DNA of 60,291 nt. Source: an uncultured Lachnospiraceae bacterium. GTDB lineage: Bacteria > Bacillota > Clostridia > Lachnospirales > Lachnospiraceae. The notes under the pieces are model-generated. The model did no database searches and was not told the DNA's origin. It saw only the letters and a list, made by a program, of their open reading frames with translations. Location of the stretch: positions 1 through 60,291 of the forward strand of contig CABUAW010000009.1 of the NCBI GenBank assembly GCA_902489645.1. Direction: 5' to 3'. Positions 7,649-15,627 of the stretch are shown one piece after another. Numbering within the stretch: position 1 is the first letter of the stretch; each line of letters starts with the position of its first letter. The translations under genes were made by a program, and so were the position numbers.

Positions 7649-7886
7649 AGCATTGTTTATAGCGGGAAACTGCGAAGAGGATTTGACCCAGAGGGTGAAA
7701 TCCTTCGGTTGGATATCGCCGGACGGCCCGTTTGGGGTCGTCAAAGAGTGGTCAAAAGAGCGATGGTTTGCGGCAGTAAATTGCCGGAGAAAATTGCGGC
7801 TTGCGGCCGAGAATATCCGAAGTTATATAAAAAAGTGTATATACGAAACTCCGGATTCTGAAGGTTAACGGAATCCGGAGTTTTTT
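7640..7886 (+). ncRNA. Structured RNA after the dead TnpB (guide/omega-RNA candidate)
   Basis: Four hairpins follow in a row: 7678-7704 (AGGATTT/AAATCCT and ACCC/GGGT around AGA), 7722-7742 (GACGGCCC/GGGTCGTC, one wobble), 7771-7786 (CGGCA/TGCCG) and 7797-7809 (CGGC/GCCG). An unstructured A/T-rich stretch (7810-7845) and a strong terminator (7846-7886) complete it. This is where TnpB relatives encode their omega RNA, overlapping or following the 3' end of the gene. The single-stranded stretch at 7810-7845 is the natural place for a guide, but its exact limits cannot be read. A 71-codon frame over this segment has no ribosome binding site and is probably not a gene. Confidence 0.55.
7846..7886 (+). 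terminator. Strong intrinsic terminator
   Basis: AAACTCCGGATTC (7846-7858) pairs perfectly with GAATCCGGAGTTT (7871-7883) around a 12-base loop, followed by a T-run. It ends the dead-TnpB/ncRNA transcript. On the minus strand the T-run is short, so it would only weakly end the XRE gene, whose stop codon overlaps it. Confidence 0.9.
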
Positions 7887-8208
7887 AATGTAAATGGCGT
7901 TTGTTTTTTAAAAATGCGATATAGTTTGCAACGTCCTCAAGCTCAGCCTCTGTTAAATCGCCTGTATCCAGATGGGCGGCAATCGTATGGGGCGTATTGG
8001 AGACAATTTCGCCGTTGGCCAGCGCGTCGGCGCTGATTTCCAGAGCATTGCAAATCTTGATAATATTGTCCATATTCGCTTTTCGGACACCGCGTTTAAA
8101 AATGCTGTCCATTGTCGAATATGGCATGTCGATGGTCGTAGTGAATTCCCGGACGCTGCGATATCTGCTTAAAATTAAATGTTTTAATGAATCTTCAATA
8201 TTTCCCAT
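7885..8208 (-). CDS. XRE-family repressor of the tail locus
   Basis: 107 residues. A Cro/CI-type helix-turn-helix lies at ~15-70 (SVREFTTTIDMPYSTMDSIFKRG, then NIIKICNALEISADALANGE), with a short acidic C-terminus (LTEAELEDVANYIAFLKNKR) typical of small prophage regulators. The gene is divergent from the thioredoxin/tail operon. The 130-base gap contains both promoters and three copies of an ACGAAAATTCGT operator, so it most likely represses the tail operon. It has no RecA-cleavable peptidase domain, so induction would need another factor or a change in protein level. Confidence 0.85.
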   Translation of the reverse strand: MGNIEDSLKHLILSRYRSVREFTTTIDMPYSTMDSIFKRGVRKANMDNIIKICNALEISADALANGEIVSNTPHTIAAHLDTGDLTEAELEDVANYIAFLKNKRHLH

Positions 8209-8232
8209 AGGACACCTCCTGATTATGAAAAT

Positions 8233-8261
8233 ATCATATCATATTTTTTGAACCCTGACAA
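8233..8261 (-). promoter_or_regulatory. Promoter of the XRE gene
   Basis: On the minus strand TTGTCA (8261-8256) and TATGAT (8238-8233) are separated by exactly 17 bases. The -10 lies 25 bases before the XRE start, with AGGAGGTG just ahead of it. The left operator (8267-8284) lies immediately upstream of this -35, so the repressor could also affect its own gene. Confidence 0.7.
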
Positions 8262-8266
8262 ATGTA

Positions 8267-8342
8267 TTTACGAAAATTCGTAAAAACGTGTTGACATTAA
8301 CGATTATTCGTGTATAATAAAGATAAATAAACGAAAATTCGT
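8267..8342. promoter_or_regulatory. Three-operator array over the tail-operon promoter
   Basis: O1 is TTTACGAAAATTCGTAAA (8267-8284), a perfect palindrome around AA. O2 is ACGATTATTCGT (8300-8311), one mismatch from the core. O3 is ACGAAAATTCGT (8331-8342). Centres are 30 and 31 bases apart, about three helical turns, so three dimers would sit on one face. The promoter TTGACA (8291-8296), 16 bases, TATAAT (8313-8318) lies between O1 and O3, with O2 inside the spacer. Occupied O2 would block RNA polymerase directly. This is the classic layout of a phage-type lysogeny switch, here driving thioredoxin and the tail genes. Confidence 0.85.
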
Positions 8343-8361
8343 GAATTCGATGGAGACAGAT

Positions 8362-8619
8362 ATGAGAAAGCTATTATATTTTTATGCGGATTGGTGTCCG
8401 CCTTGTAGGTTTTATGCAAATATTGTGATAAAACCTTTGGAAGAAAAAATAGGAAAAAATTTAGTTCAATGGATTGATGTGCAGAAAAATCCGGAATTGG
8501 CCAGGAAATATTTGGTGGACAAGCTGCCAACGATGGTGATTATTGATGATGATGATATTTTGTTAAATCATTATGGAAGTCTTACGTTAGATGTCCTGGA
8601 AAATTTCTTTAAGGAATAA
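8362..8619 (+). CDS. Thioredoxin-like protein, first gene of the tail operon
   Basis: 85 residues from ATG 8362. That start is preferred over GTG 8341 and ATG 8350 because GGAG (8353-8356) is correctly placed and O3 overlaps the earlier start. Active site WCPPC sits at residues ~11-15, with the cis-Pro (KLPTMVII) further on; the length is slightly short for thioredoxin. It is cytosolic, with no signal peptide. It is directly downstream of the repressor-controlled promoter, so it is co-induced with the tail genes. It may supply disulphide reduction for tail assembly or be a moron gene; neither can be told from sequence. Confidence 0.8.
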   Translation: MRKLLYFYADWCPPCRFYANIVIKPLEEKIGKNLVQWIDVQKNPELARKYLVDKLPTMVIIDDDDILLNHYGSLTLDVLENFFKE

Positions 8620-8699
8620 CGGCAGATTTAAATTGCCTTATTTATAAATTGTCCAGACCTGTATGACATAAAACTGTAGGTTGGTCCAGGAGGTTTTAG

Positions 8700-8762
8700 A
8701 TGACAGATATCGAAATAGCTGCAGATGTTTTTGAGAAGGTCTATAAAATTTCTGAAGGATAA
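8700..8762 (+). CDS. 20-residue small ORF with strong ribosome binding site
   Basis: MTDIEIAADVFEKVYKISEG, stop at 8760-8762. AGGAGG at 8688-8693 is six bases before the ATG, a better site than most real genes here. It lies between thioredoxin and the tail terminator, where capsid or connector genes would be in a full phage. It could therefore be the surviving start of a deleted head gene, or a functional micropeptide. No family was recognised. Confidence 0.45.
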   Translation: MTDIEIAADVFEKVYKISEG

Positions 8763-8794
8763 GAAATTTTAAAATTACAGAGAGGGAAGAAAAA

Positions 8795-9202
8795 ATGTTA
8801 AAGAAGGTAGGATTTAAGAAATTAATTTCTGCAGTTCAGGATAATATCAACCGGAATGCAGGAATTGTGTGCTGCGATGTCATACCGGAAAATGGCCAGG
8901 GCCCATATTGCTTTATTCGTCAGATTGATAAAAGTTCAAAAAAGATAAAGCCCGTATATATTGAAACGTTTTCGATACAAATCTGTGTTGTGCCAGGAAA
9001 TGGTGAAGACGAGGATTTATTTGCAGTGGTTCATAAAGTCGAGGAAGGTTTGACTGAGGAAATTTCTCTTCCTGAAGGTGTGGAACTCCTTTTACAGGCG
9101 GGAAAGGAACTGTCTGTATTATGCGGAGACGAAATGACAAAACGGCAGGCGGAATTAATTTATGAATTTAAAGTGGTATATCCGCTTGAGGAAAAAGCTT
9201 AA
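8795..9202 (+). CDS. Tail terminator / head-tail completion protein
   Basis: 135 residues, start preceded by GAGAGGGAAG. The order (immediately before the tube gene), size, and N-terminal helix followed by a beta-rich body (GPYCFIRQIDKSSKKIKPVYIETFSIQI) fit the small tail completion proteins of siphophages that cap the tube end. A capped tube is needed whether or not a head is attached. Assignment rests mainly on position and shape. Confidence 0.55.
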   Translation: MLKKVGFKKLISAVQDNINRNAGIVCCDVIPENGQGPYCFIRQIDKSSKKIKPVYIETFSIQICVVPGNGEDEDLFAVVHKVEEGLTEEISLPEGVELLLQAGKELSVLCGDEMTKRQAELIYEFKVVYPLEEKA

Positions 9203-9223
9203 AAAAGAAAGGATGTAATAATT

Positions 9224-9736
9224 ATGCCAGAAAGTACAAATTTTGATTCAGATGTTTATTGTGATTTTAATGGAGCATCAGCAAAGGCTGTTGCAGGAAA
9301 GGATATTTTATTATGCGTTTTTAATTCCACCGGAGACAAACTGATGGCAATCTCAGGGCAGCAGGGACTGAAGCTGACTCGGTCTGCCGAAACAATTGAA
9401 GTGACAAGTAAAGATAGCCAGGGATGGAAGTCTTCGCTGGCTGGACTAAAAGAATGGTCCATTGATAACGAGGGATTGTATGTGCTTTCCGAAGAAACGC
9501 ATGAAGGACTTGGTAAAGCATTTACGAATGGAACAATGGTTTGCGTGAAGATTATTAATAATAAGACGAAAGCAGCTTTATTTGGTGGACTTGCTTATAT
9601 CACAGAATATACTGTTGAAGCACCGTATGATGAGGCTGCGACCTATTCTATCACATTAGAGGGTAATGGCCCGTTAGTTGATTTGACAGGGCTTGAAACA
9701 GCAGAGGCAAATCTTGTTACAGCAATGCCGGAATGA
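9224..9736 (+). CDS. Major tail tube protein (TP901-1 type)
   Basis: 170 residues, start after AAAGAAAGGATG. It has the features of TP901-1-type tube proteins: GKDILLCVFN near the start, then GLKLTRSAETIEVTSKDSQGWKSSLAGLKEWSI, and a C-terminal LFGGLAYITEYTVEAPYDEAATYSITLEGNG. It would polymerise as stacked hexamers to make a flexible, non-contractile tube. No sheath gene is nearby, so the particle is siphophage-like rather than R-type. Confidence 0.85.
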   Translation: MPESTNFDSDVYCDFNGASAKAVAGKDILLCVFNSTGDKLMAISGQQGLKLTRSAETIEVTSKDSQGWKSSLAGLKEWSIDNEGLYVLSEETHEGLGKAFTNGTMVCVKIINNKTKAALFGGLAYITEYTVEAPYDEAATYSITLEGNGPLVDLTGLETAEANLVTAMPE

Positions 9737-9749
9737 GAAGGAGAGTTAT

Positions 9750-10061
9750 ATGTTTGCGATTGAAGGAAAAGAATATGATTTAAAATTTAATTTAAAAAGA
9801 ATTCAGTTAATTGAAAATACTCTGGGTGGTAAATCTTTTATGTCCATGGCTAAGGAAACTGGAGGTCTGTTTGGAATTACAGAATTAATGACTATGACTG
9901 CATTTGCTTTAAGAGAAAGTGGTGAGGATATGTTTGTTCCGTATAAAAAAGGAATGGAAATTGCTGAAGAACTTTTATGCACAAAAGGATATGAAGCCGT
10001 TTGTGAAGCCGTACTTGAGCAGATACAGAAGGATTGTCCTTTTTTCTTCCGGGCCGGTTAA
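9750..10061 (+). CDS. Tail assembly chaperone (gpG-like, short form)
   Basis: 103 residues from ATG 9750, chosen because AAGGAG at 9738-9743 precedes it; an earlier in-frame start overlaps the tube gene without a site. The protein begins MFAIEGKEYDLKFNLKRIQLIE, typical of gpG-like chaperones that bind the tape measure. It ends at 10061 just after the slippery site 10040-10046, so most ribosomes make this short form. Confidence 0.8.
   Translation: MFAIEGKEYDLKFNLKRIQLIENTLGGKSFMSMAKETGGLFGITELMTMTAFALRESGEDMFVPYKKGMEIAEELLCTKGYEAVCEAVLEQIQKDCPFFFRAG
10040..10046 (+). promoter_or_regulatory. Programmed -1 frameshift site T TTT TTC
   Basis: In the chaperone frame the codons read CCT TTT TTC TTC, giving the heptamer T TTT TTC (10040-10046), a standard X XXY YYZ slippery site. 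The downstream frame is in -1, open across the site and lacks its own ATG with a ribosome binding site. Slippage here would join G to the T extension, as in lambda and most siphophages. Confidence 0.8.
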
Positions 10062-10474
10062 TTGAATTTGAGTATTTAGAACCTTCTGTGCTGGATGAGG
10101 AAGTGCGTGAAATGGCGTATCCATATCAGGATGATATGGATTTCGCCTTTTACGCAGTCCATTTTCACTATTCAAGGGAAGATTATGAGGCGCTGACACC
10201 CAGACAAAAGATTTTTATCATGAAAGAATGGGAAAATTATCTTGTTAGCAGTACAACTCATATTCGAAATGCGGTACAGAATGGATTTTACAATGTCAAT
10301 CGACCGAAGAATAAGAGATATTTACCTTTATGGAAAAAACGTATACAAAAGATTGAAAATAAAGAAGAATTGAAACATATGGCAAATGCTATCCAGAAAA
10401 GTGAAAAAATCAAGGGAACAGCATGGGTCGATATTGTTTATAAAGCAAATGGAATGAAAAGAAGATATCAATAG
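10046..10474 (+). CDS. Tail assembly chaperone extension (gpT-like, made by -1 frameshift)
   Basis: The -1 frame continues as LPGRLIEFEYLEPSVLDEE for 142 codons after the slip, giving a G-T fusion of about 241 residues from 9750. It contains a helix-rich YEALTPRQKIFIMKEWENYL segment and a basic C-terminus. The fused form is thought to bridge tape measure and tube subunits during assembly. A TTG at 10034 opens the same frame but has no ribosome binding site, supporting frameshift expression. Confidence 0.8.
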   Translation, partial: LPGRLIEFEYLEPSVLDEEVREMAYPYQDDMDFAFYAVHFHYSREDYEALTPRQKIFIMKEWENYLVSSTTHIRNAVQNGFYNVNRPKNKRYLPLWKKRIQKIENKEELKHMANAIQKSEKIKGTAWVDIVYKANGMKRRYQ

Positions 10475-10488
10475 AAAGGGGTGAAAGA

Positions 10489-12222
10489 ATGGCAAATAAA
10501 ACAATAAAAGACATTGATATAAAAACGGTGACGGAAGATTTGAAAAATTTAGAAAAAACTGTAGGTGGAATTTCGGGAACGGTTGGAACTCTCCAAGGGG
10601 CTATTAGCAGCCTAGATGCTTCTTTAAATCAGTTCGGTGGAGCGGAGACTATGATAAGTGCTTTTGAAAATTTGGGTAATCAGGTATCTTCCCTGGATTT
10701 TTCAAATTTTAGTGGTTTAGAAGATGTAACATCCGTTTTACAGACAGCTAGTGACGGATTAACGACATTTAAAGATGGAATATCTATTGTGGTATCGTCG
10801 ATGGAATTGATGACTCCGGCTTTTGAAGGCGTAAATTCTATATTTGATTCAATCGGAACAGGAGCAACGGCATTATTCAAGAAAATTACCGATGAGATTT
10901 CTACAGCGAATCCGGTAATTGGAGAAACTGTGAATGTGATTATGGAAAAAATAGGATTAGTTGCACCGGCATTACAAAGTGCTTTTAATATGATAGGTAT
11001 ACTTCCGTTAGTAGTAGCGGGCTTTGGGCTCCTACAGTCTATCTTTGGTGAGCAGATAACAATGTTTTTACAATTGGCTATGGAGCAGGGACCTCAGATT
11101 ATCAGTAATTTATGTGCAGGAATCATAGAAGGCATCCCGTTACTGATTGAACAAGGTATGTTTTTATTAACAAATTTACTGGATGCTATTATTGCAAATT
11201 TACCAATGCTAATGCAAGGGGGCTTTGAAATTATTTCTACATTAATTACGGCTATGTCAGAAAAGCTTCCAGAATTGCTTCCGTTGGCATTATCACTAGT
11301 GCTTACATTTGTAGATGGACTTGTAGAAAATCTTCCCAATATTATTACTGCAGGAATGACAATGCTGAAATCACTGGTTACGGGTATTGTTAATCAATTT
11401 CCTTTGCTGGAGGAAAAGGGACCTGAAATAATTAAGAACTTTGTGTCAAAATTGTTGTCAATGATTCCGGAGGTCATTCAAACAGGAACAGAGATATTGC
11501 TGCAGTTGGTTGTAGGAATTATGAGAGCGGTAGTGGATTTAATAGCGGCAGGATATTTAATTATTGATACGCTCTTAGAAACGTTTGTTGCAAAAACTAC
11601 ACCTATTTTTAATGCCGGGGCAGACATTCTTGAGAAAGTGATTGAAGGGTTTGTCGATGCTATATCCAGCGTTGCATCTGCCGTAAGACAGGTTGTCGAG
11701 AAAATATGCAACGGTTTTAAGAATACAGATTGGATTTCTGTTGGCATAAATATTATTGACGGAATTGTGGAAGGTGTGTCCGGAGCGGCGAGTAGATTAG
11801 CTAATGCGGCGGCTAATGCAGCCAGAAATGCATTAGAGGCCGTTAAAAACTGGCTGGGTATTGCTTCTCCATCAAAGGTTTTCAGAGATGAAGTTGGAAA
11901 ATACATGGCGTTAGGTATTGGTGTTGGGTTTGAGGATAATATTCCAATCCATGCTCTACAGAGTGACATGAGCAGCCTTCTTGATAATCTGGAAGGCTAT
12001 AATATGGGCGCGCTTAGTCTGGATGCAATGCGAAGCGGAAATAGTGCAGGATATAGTACAGGGCCCTTAGAAAATAGCCGACAGCTTATGAAGCAGATTA
12101 TTTTAGAGGCTATTAATGAATCAAATCTGGACCGCGATATGGCACGAAGTGTCAGTGCAGCTATGGAAGGCGTAGGGATTTATTGTGACCGCAGACAGAT
12201 TGGAAGGCTTAAGTTAGGATAA
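10489..12222 (+). CDS. Tape measure protein
   Basis: 577 residues, start after AGAAAGGGGTGAAAGA. The N-terminal third is amphipathic coiled coil (TVTEDLKNLEKTVGGISGTVGTLQGAISSLDASL). A long run of hydrophobic segments follows (~165-390), then the conserved end WLGIASPSKVFRDEVGKYM found in tape measures. Length sets tail length: at about 1.5 angstrom per residue this predicts a tail near 85-90 nm, which is short for a siphophage. It follows the chaperone pair as usual. Confidence 0.85.
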   Translation: MANKTIKDIDIKTVTEDLKNLEKTVGGISGTVGTLQGAISSLDASLNQFGGAETMISAFENLGNQVSSLDFSNFSGLEDVTSVLQTASDGLTTFKDGISIVVSSMELMTPAFEGVNSIFDSIGTGATALFKKITDEISTANPVIGETVNVIMEKIGLVAPALQSAFNMIGILPLVVAGFGLLQSIFGEQITMFLQLAMEQGPQIISNLCAGIIEGIPLLIEQGMFLLTNLLDAIIANLPMLMQGGFEIISTLITAMSEKLPELLPLALSLVLTFVDGLVENLPNIITAGMTMLKSLVTGIVNQFPLLEEKGPEIIKNFVSKLLSMIPEVIQTGTEILLQLVVGIMRAVVDLIAAGYLIIDTLLETFVAKTTPIFNAGADILEKVIEGFVDAISSVASAVRQVVEKICNGFKNTDWISVGINIIDGIVEGVSGAASRLANAAANAARNALEAVKNWLGIASPSKVFRDEVGKYMALGIGVGFEDNIPIHALQSDMSSLLDNLEGYNMGALSLDAMRSGNSAGYSTGPLENSRQLMKQIILEAINESNLDRDMARSVSAAMEGVGIYCDRRQIGRLKLG

Positions 12223-12233
12223 GGGGGGATAGA

Positions 12234-13070
12234 ATGAAGTTTGTTTATAAAAATAGCCGGGGAGAGGAACTGAATTTATCAGAATGGCCTTATAGTCTGC
12301 AGTCCGAAAATATTGTGGATTATGAATGGAGCTATGAAAATATTACATATGGTTTGGAACGGTCCAAGATTACCCATTTTTATAAGAAAATTACAGAGAT
12401 TCCGGTAGAACTTGTAGTGTATTCGGACAATAAAGAAGAGTATGTGAAGGCAATGAATCATTTTTTTGAGGTGGTTGAATATGATGTTGCCAATAAAATT
12501 CCAGGTCAATTATATTGCAATGGTAGCTGCTATTTAAACTGTTATATTTTGGGGAGTGAAAAGCAACATTGGAAAAAAGGCATACGGTTAAATTGGTATA
12601 CTTTGACGATTGTAGCCGAGAATCCAAGCTGGATTATCGAGAGCAAAAAGTCTTACGAAGTATCCTTTGAGAAAGAGGGAGGAGGCTTGGACTATCCTTT
12701 TGATTATTTGTATGATTTTTCTTCAAAAGTTATATCCGGCACACTGGAGAATAAAGGACATTTGCCAATGGATTTTAGGATGATTATTTATGGACCGACA
12801 GTAAATCCAGAAATAGCGATTGGAGATAATAAATATAAGGTGATGACGGAAATCGGAGCAGGAGAGTATTTGGTTATTGACAGTCAAAAGCATTTGGTAG
12901 CTCAGTATGATAATGTGGGCAGAGAAACGAATAAATACAATGCCAGGGATAAAGAACACGAGATTTTTTCGCAGATTCCATCGGGAATGCACTCTGTCGT
13001 TTGGGATGGCGCTTTCGGTTTTGATGTGATTACATATATAAAAAGGAGTGAACCGGAATGGATTTTATAA
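12234..13070 (+). CDS. Distal tail protein (Dit family)
   Basis: 278 residues. The N-terminal domain with YEWSYENITYGLERSKITHF and the conserved NWYTLTIVAENPSWI segment match the Dit (siphovirus tail component) family. Dit hexamers close the tube and form the hub for Tal and receptor-binding proteins. The position between tape measure and Tal is the standard one. Its 3' end overlaps the Tal start by 13 bases. Confidence 0.75.
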   Translation: MKFVYKNSRGEELNLSEWPYSLQSENIVDYEWSYENITYGLERSKITHFYKKITEIPVELVVYSDNKEEYVKAMNHFFEVVEYDVANKIPGQLYCNGSCYLNCYILGSEKQHWKKGIRLNWYTLTIVAENPSWIIESKKSYEVSFEKEGGGLDYPFDYLYDFSSKVISGTLENKGHLPMDFRMIIYGPTVNPEIAIGDNKYKVMTEIGAGEYLVIDSQKHLVAQYDNVGRETNKYNARDKEHEIFSQIPSGMHSVVWDGAFGFDVITYIKRSEPEWIL

Positions 13071-15625
13071 TTGCCGATAAAAATGGTAACGAGATTGGTA
13101 TTTTAGAAGAGCGACAGTATATCGATATGGATATTGGAAATAGTAATGATTTTGAAATCCAGGTGAGTCAATCCTTATATAAAAAATATAAAATTGGCGT
13201 GGATTATAGAATCTGTGTTTCTGGTGAAGAGTATGGCGGCATTATTGATAAGATTCAGACTGTTTCAACGGATGATACAGTTATTTTATCAGGAAAAACA
13301 TGGCGGGGACTTCTTACACAGAAAATTATTGAGCCTCCGTCCGGGGAAGATTACAGGATAGTCAGCGGAGATGCTAATGATATCATCAATGATATAATTT
13401 GTTCAGCATTTGATGGTATATTCCGCTGTGAGAAGAAATTTAAAATTGATATAAGCAATTATAAATTTGACCGATATGTTGATGCTTTATCAGGAATTGA
13501 AAAAATGCTGTTTGAGAAGGATGCGAGAATTCATATTGCTTATAACTCGGGAGAGGCTAAAGGCACGGGCTTTGTAGAAATAGGCGCTGTACCCAGTCAT
13601 GATTATTCCAATGAAATCGAATATTCCAAAGAAGGAACCTTATCCTTATTATCTTTTAGCTATGAGAAATATACCGGAGGTATAAATCATCTTATTTGCC
13701 TTGGAAAAGGTGATTTGAAAGACCGCATGGTCATCCATTTATATGCCCAGGCGGATGGAAGCATCGGTAACGAACCATTTTATACAGGTAAAGATGAACG
13801 TATCAGTATTTATAATTATTCCAGTGCGGAATCCGCGGAAGAATTACAAAAGAAAGGCATGAATGAACTGAGAAAGCTGATGTCTTATGAATACATGGAT
13901 ATGGATTTAAATAATGATACGCTTTCTGCTTTAGATGAAAAAAGTGTCGATGTAGCTATCGGAGACAAGGTTGGAGGACGAAGTGGAGATGGTGAAGAGT
14001 ATTTATGTAAGAGAATTACACAAAAAATTGTCCAGGTAAAGGACGGGAGAGAATCTATCAGTTATAAAGTTGATGGAGATATGTTTAAAAGTGCTTCAAC
14101 GAGAACCCCTGCGGAGCCGGAAGATAAATATCAGAATCAGATTAATGTGTTGAATGATGATGTCACTGACCTGAAGGGGGATATGGATTTGAAAATGGAT
14201 GCAAAAGATTTGTATGATTTTCAAACGATACTTGAAATGGGCAATGCAGCATGGGAACAAAAAGGTCATGTATTAATAGGTCGTGCAAAATTAACTGGAG
14301 AAGTCAAACCACCTGGCTCAAGTACTTGGAATGAGGTTATTATTATAGCTCAGAATAGTATGGCAGGGATAAACGGGGCAAAATTCAGGATTATGGCAAT
14401 AGATCAATCCAATTTAGTAAATGTGTATTATGGGGTAGCAACATCTGATTCATCAGGACAGTTGTCCCTGTCATGGTCAAGAAATGTACCAACAAATTCT
14501 TCTGGGAATATATGGTTTGATTGTTCATCTGCACAGAGATTAATTGCCTTTACGAATGTAGGACCAAATAAAATGACGGCTTATCTTGTGTCAGGGACAC
14601 CAACAAATTCTTCTGGCGCAAGGGTGTTTTTATGGGATGAAACAAAAAGGCAAAGCGTGTGGGGGTATTGCGATAATGATTTTTCTTTTAAAATTTATGC
14701 TAAAGCCATTTTGAATGGATATGCGGAAATGCAACTGGCGCCAATGTCATGGTTGGCCGCCAGAAACTCTGAAAAAGTATTTTCTGGTTTGACGGGAACA
14801 GATACGACGGGACTGTATCCAATACTTAGGGAAAAAACAAAATCCGGTGCATGGATTGCAGGAACAATAGGAGAAGATTTTTACTGTGGCTATGTGTTAG
14901 ACAGCAGAACATCAAATGGAACAGATGGATTTGTTGAGATTACGTCAAAGGGACTTTTAAAAACAAGTGACAGTGTAAATATAGTCAGTTATGGAAAAGG
15001 GTATTATATAAACAATCAATGCGCCATGTATTCAACAGGCAACCAAAATCTTTATTTTCAGGCATCTGCTGAGAATAATTATAAATTGTTTTTGGGAGTT
15101 AGGAATAATTCATGGATGTTTGGACCAAATGTGAATGTAATGTTAACGCTGGGACAGCCAAATTATAAATGGGGAGTTATTTACTCTAACAGTGCAACAA
15201 TCAGTACATCAGACAGAAATGAAAAACATGACATTATGGACCTTGACGGAGAACAAACGAGAAATTTGATTTTAGGGTTAAAACCCAAAAGCTATAAATT
15301 AAATAACGGCGAATCCGGCCGTACCCATTACGGAATGATTGCACAGGATTTAGAGGAATTGATGGGCAAAATTGGAATGGACAGTATGGATTTTGCTGGA
15401 TTTATAAAGTCGCCAAAGACCGCTTCTGTGTATGATGATGAGGGGAATAGAATAAGTGAAGAAATTATACCTGGTGAATATACATATGGACTTCGATATG
15501 AGGAGTTTATACCGCCTATTGTAAAGGTTGTACAGGAGCAGCAAAAAGAGATTAATTTATTAAAAGAAGCAATCAGGGAACTAAAAAATATGTTGAATGG
15601 TTTGTTGGAGAATAGGAGTGAATAA
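13058..15625 (+). CDS. Tail-associated protein (Tal) with C-terminal S74 chaperone
   Basis: 855 residues. The N-terminal ~370 residues resemble the Tal/gp37-like baseplate protein (WRGLLTQKIIEPPSG, later VGGRSGDGEEYLCKRITQKI). The middle is beta-rich, fibre-like sequence. The C-terminus (~715-855) is a peptidase S74 intramolecular chaperone: TSDRNEKHDI with probable dyad Ser718 and Lys723, then GRTHYGMIAQDLEEL and a terminal coiled coil. Such domains help trimerise the fibre and then cut themselves off just before the serine. It likely binds the target cell surface. ATG 13058 follows AAAAGGAGTG. Confidence 0.8.
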   Translation: MDFIIADKNGNEIGILEERQYIDMDIGNSNDFEIQVSQSLYKKYKIGVDYRICVSGEEYGGIIDKIQTVSTDDTVILSGKTWRGLLTQKIIEPPSGEDYRIVSGDANDIINDIICSAFDGIFRCEKKFKIDISNYKFDRYVDALSGIEKMLFEKDARIHIAYNSGEAKGTGFVEIGAVPSHDYSNEIEYSKEGTLSLLSFSYEKYTGGINHLICLGKGDLKDRMVIHLYAQADGSIGNEPFYTGKDERISIYNYSSAESAEELQKKGMNELRKLMSYEYMDMDLNNDTLSALDEKSVDVAIGDKVGGRSGDGEEYLCKRITQKIVQVKDGRESISYKVDGDMFKSASTRTPAEPEDKYQNQINVLNDDVTDLKGDMDLKMDAKDLYDFQTILEMGNAAWEQKGHVLIGRAKLTGEVKPPGSSTWNEVIIIAQNSMAGINGAKFRIMAIDQSNLVNVYYGVATSDSSGQLSLSWSRNVPTNSSGNIWFDCSSAQRLIAFTNVGPNKMTAYLVSGTPTNSSGARVFLWDETKRQSVWGYCDNDFSFKIYAKAILNGYAEMQLAPMSWLAARNSEKVFSGLTGTDTTGLYPILREKTKSGAWIAGTIGEDFYCGYVLDSRTSNGTDGFVEITSKGLLKTSDSVNIVSYGKGYYINNQCAMYSTGNQNLYFQASAENNYKLFLGVRNNSWMFGPNVNVMLTLGQPNYKWGVIYSNSATISTSDRNEKHDIMDLDGEQTRNLILGLKPKSYKLNNGESGRTHYGMIAQDLEELMGKIGMDSMDFAGFIKSPKTASVYDDEGNRISEEIIPGEYTYGLRYEEFIPPIVKVVQEQQKEINLLKEAIRELKNMLNGLLENRSE

Positions 15626-15627
15626 GA

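Noticed and set aside
7810..7845. Partial match of the candidate guide stretch to the adhesin promoter region (about 12 of 16 bases against the complement of 1964-1979)
   Set aside because: Both are A/T-rich low-complexity sequence; the match is no better than chance and has no consistent adjacent motif.
7653..7868. 71-residue ORF after the dead TnpB
   Set aside because: No ribosome binding site, composition dominated by stem-loops, and overlap with the terminator; better explained as structured RNA.
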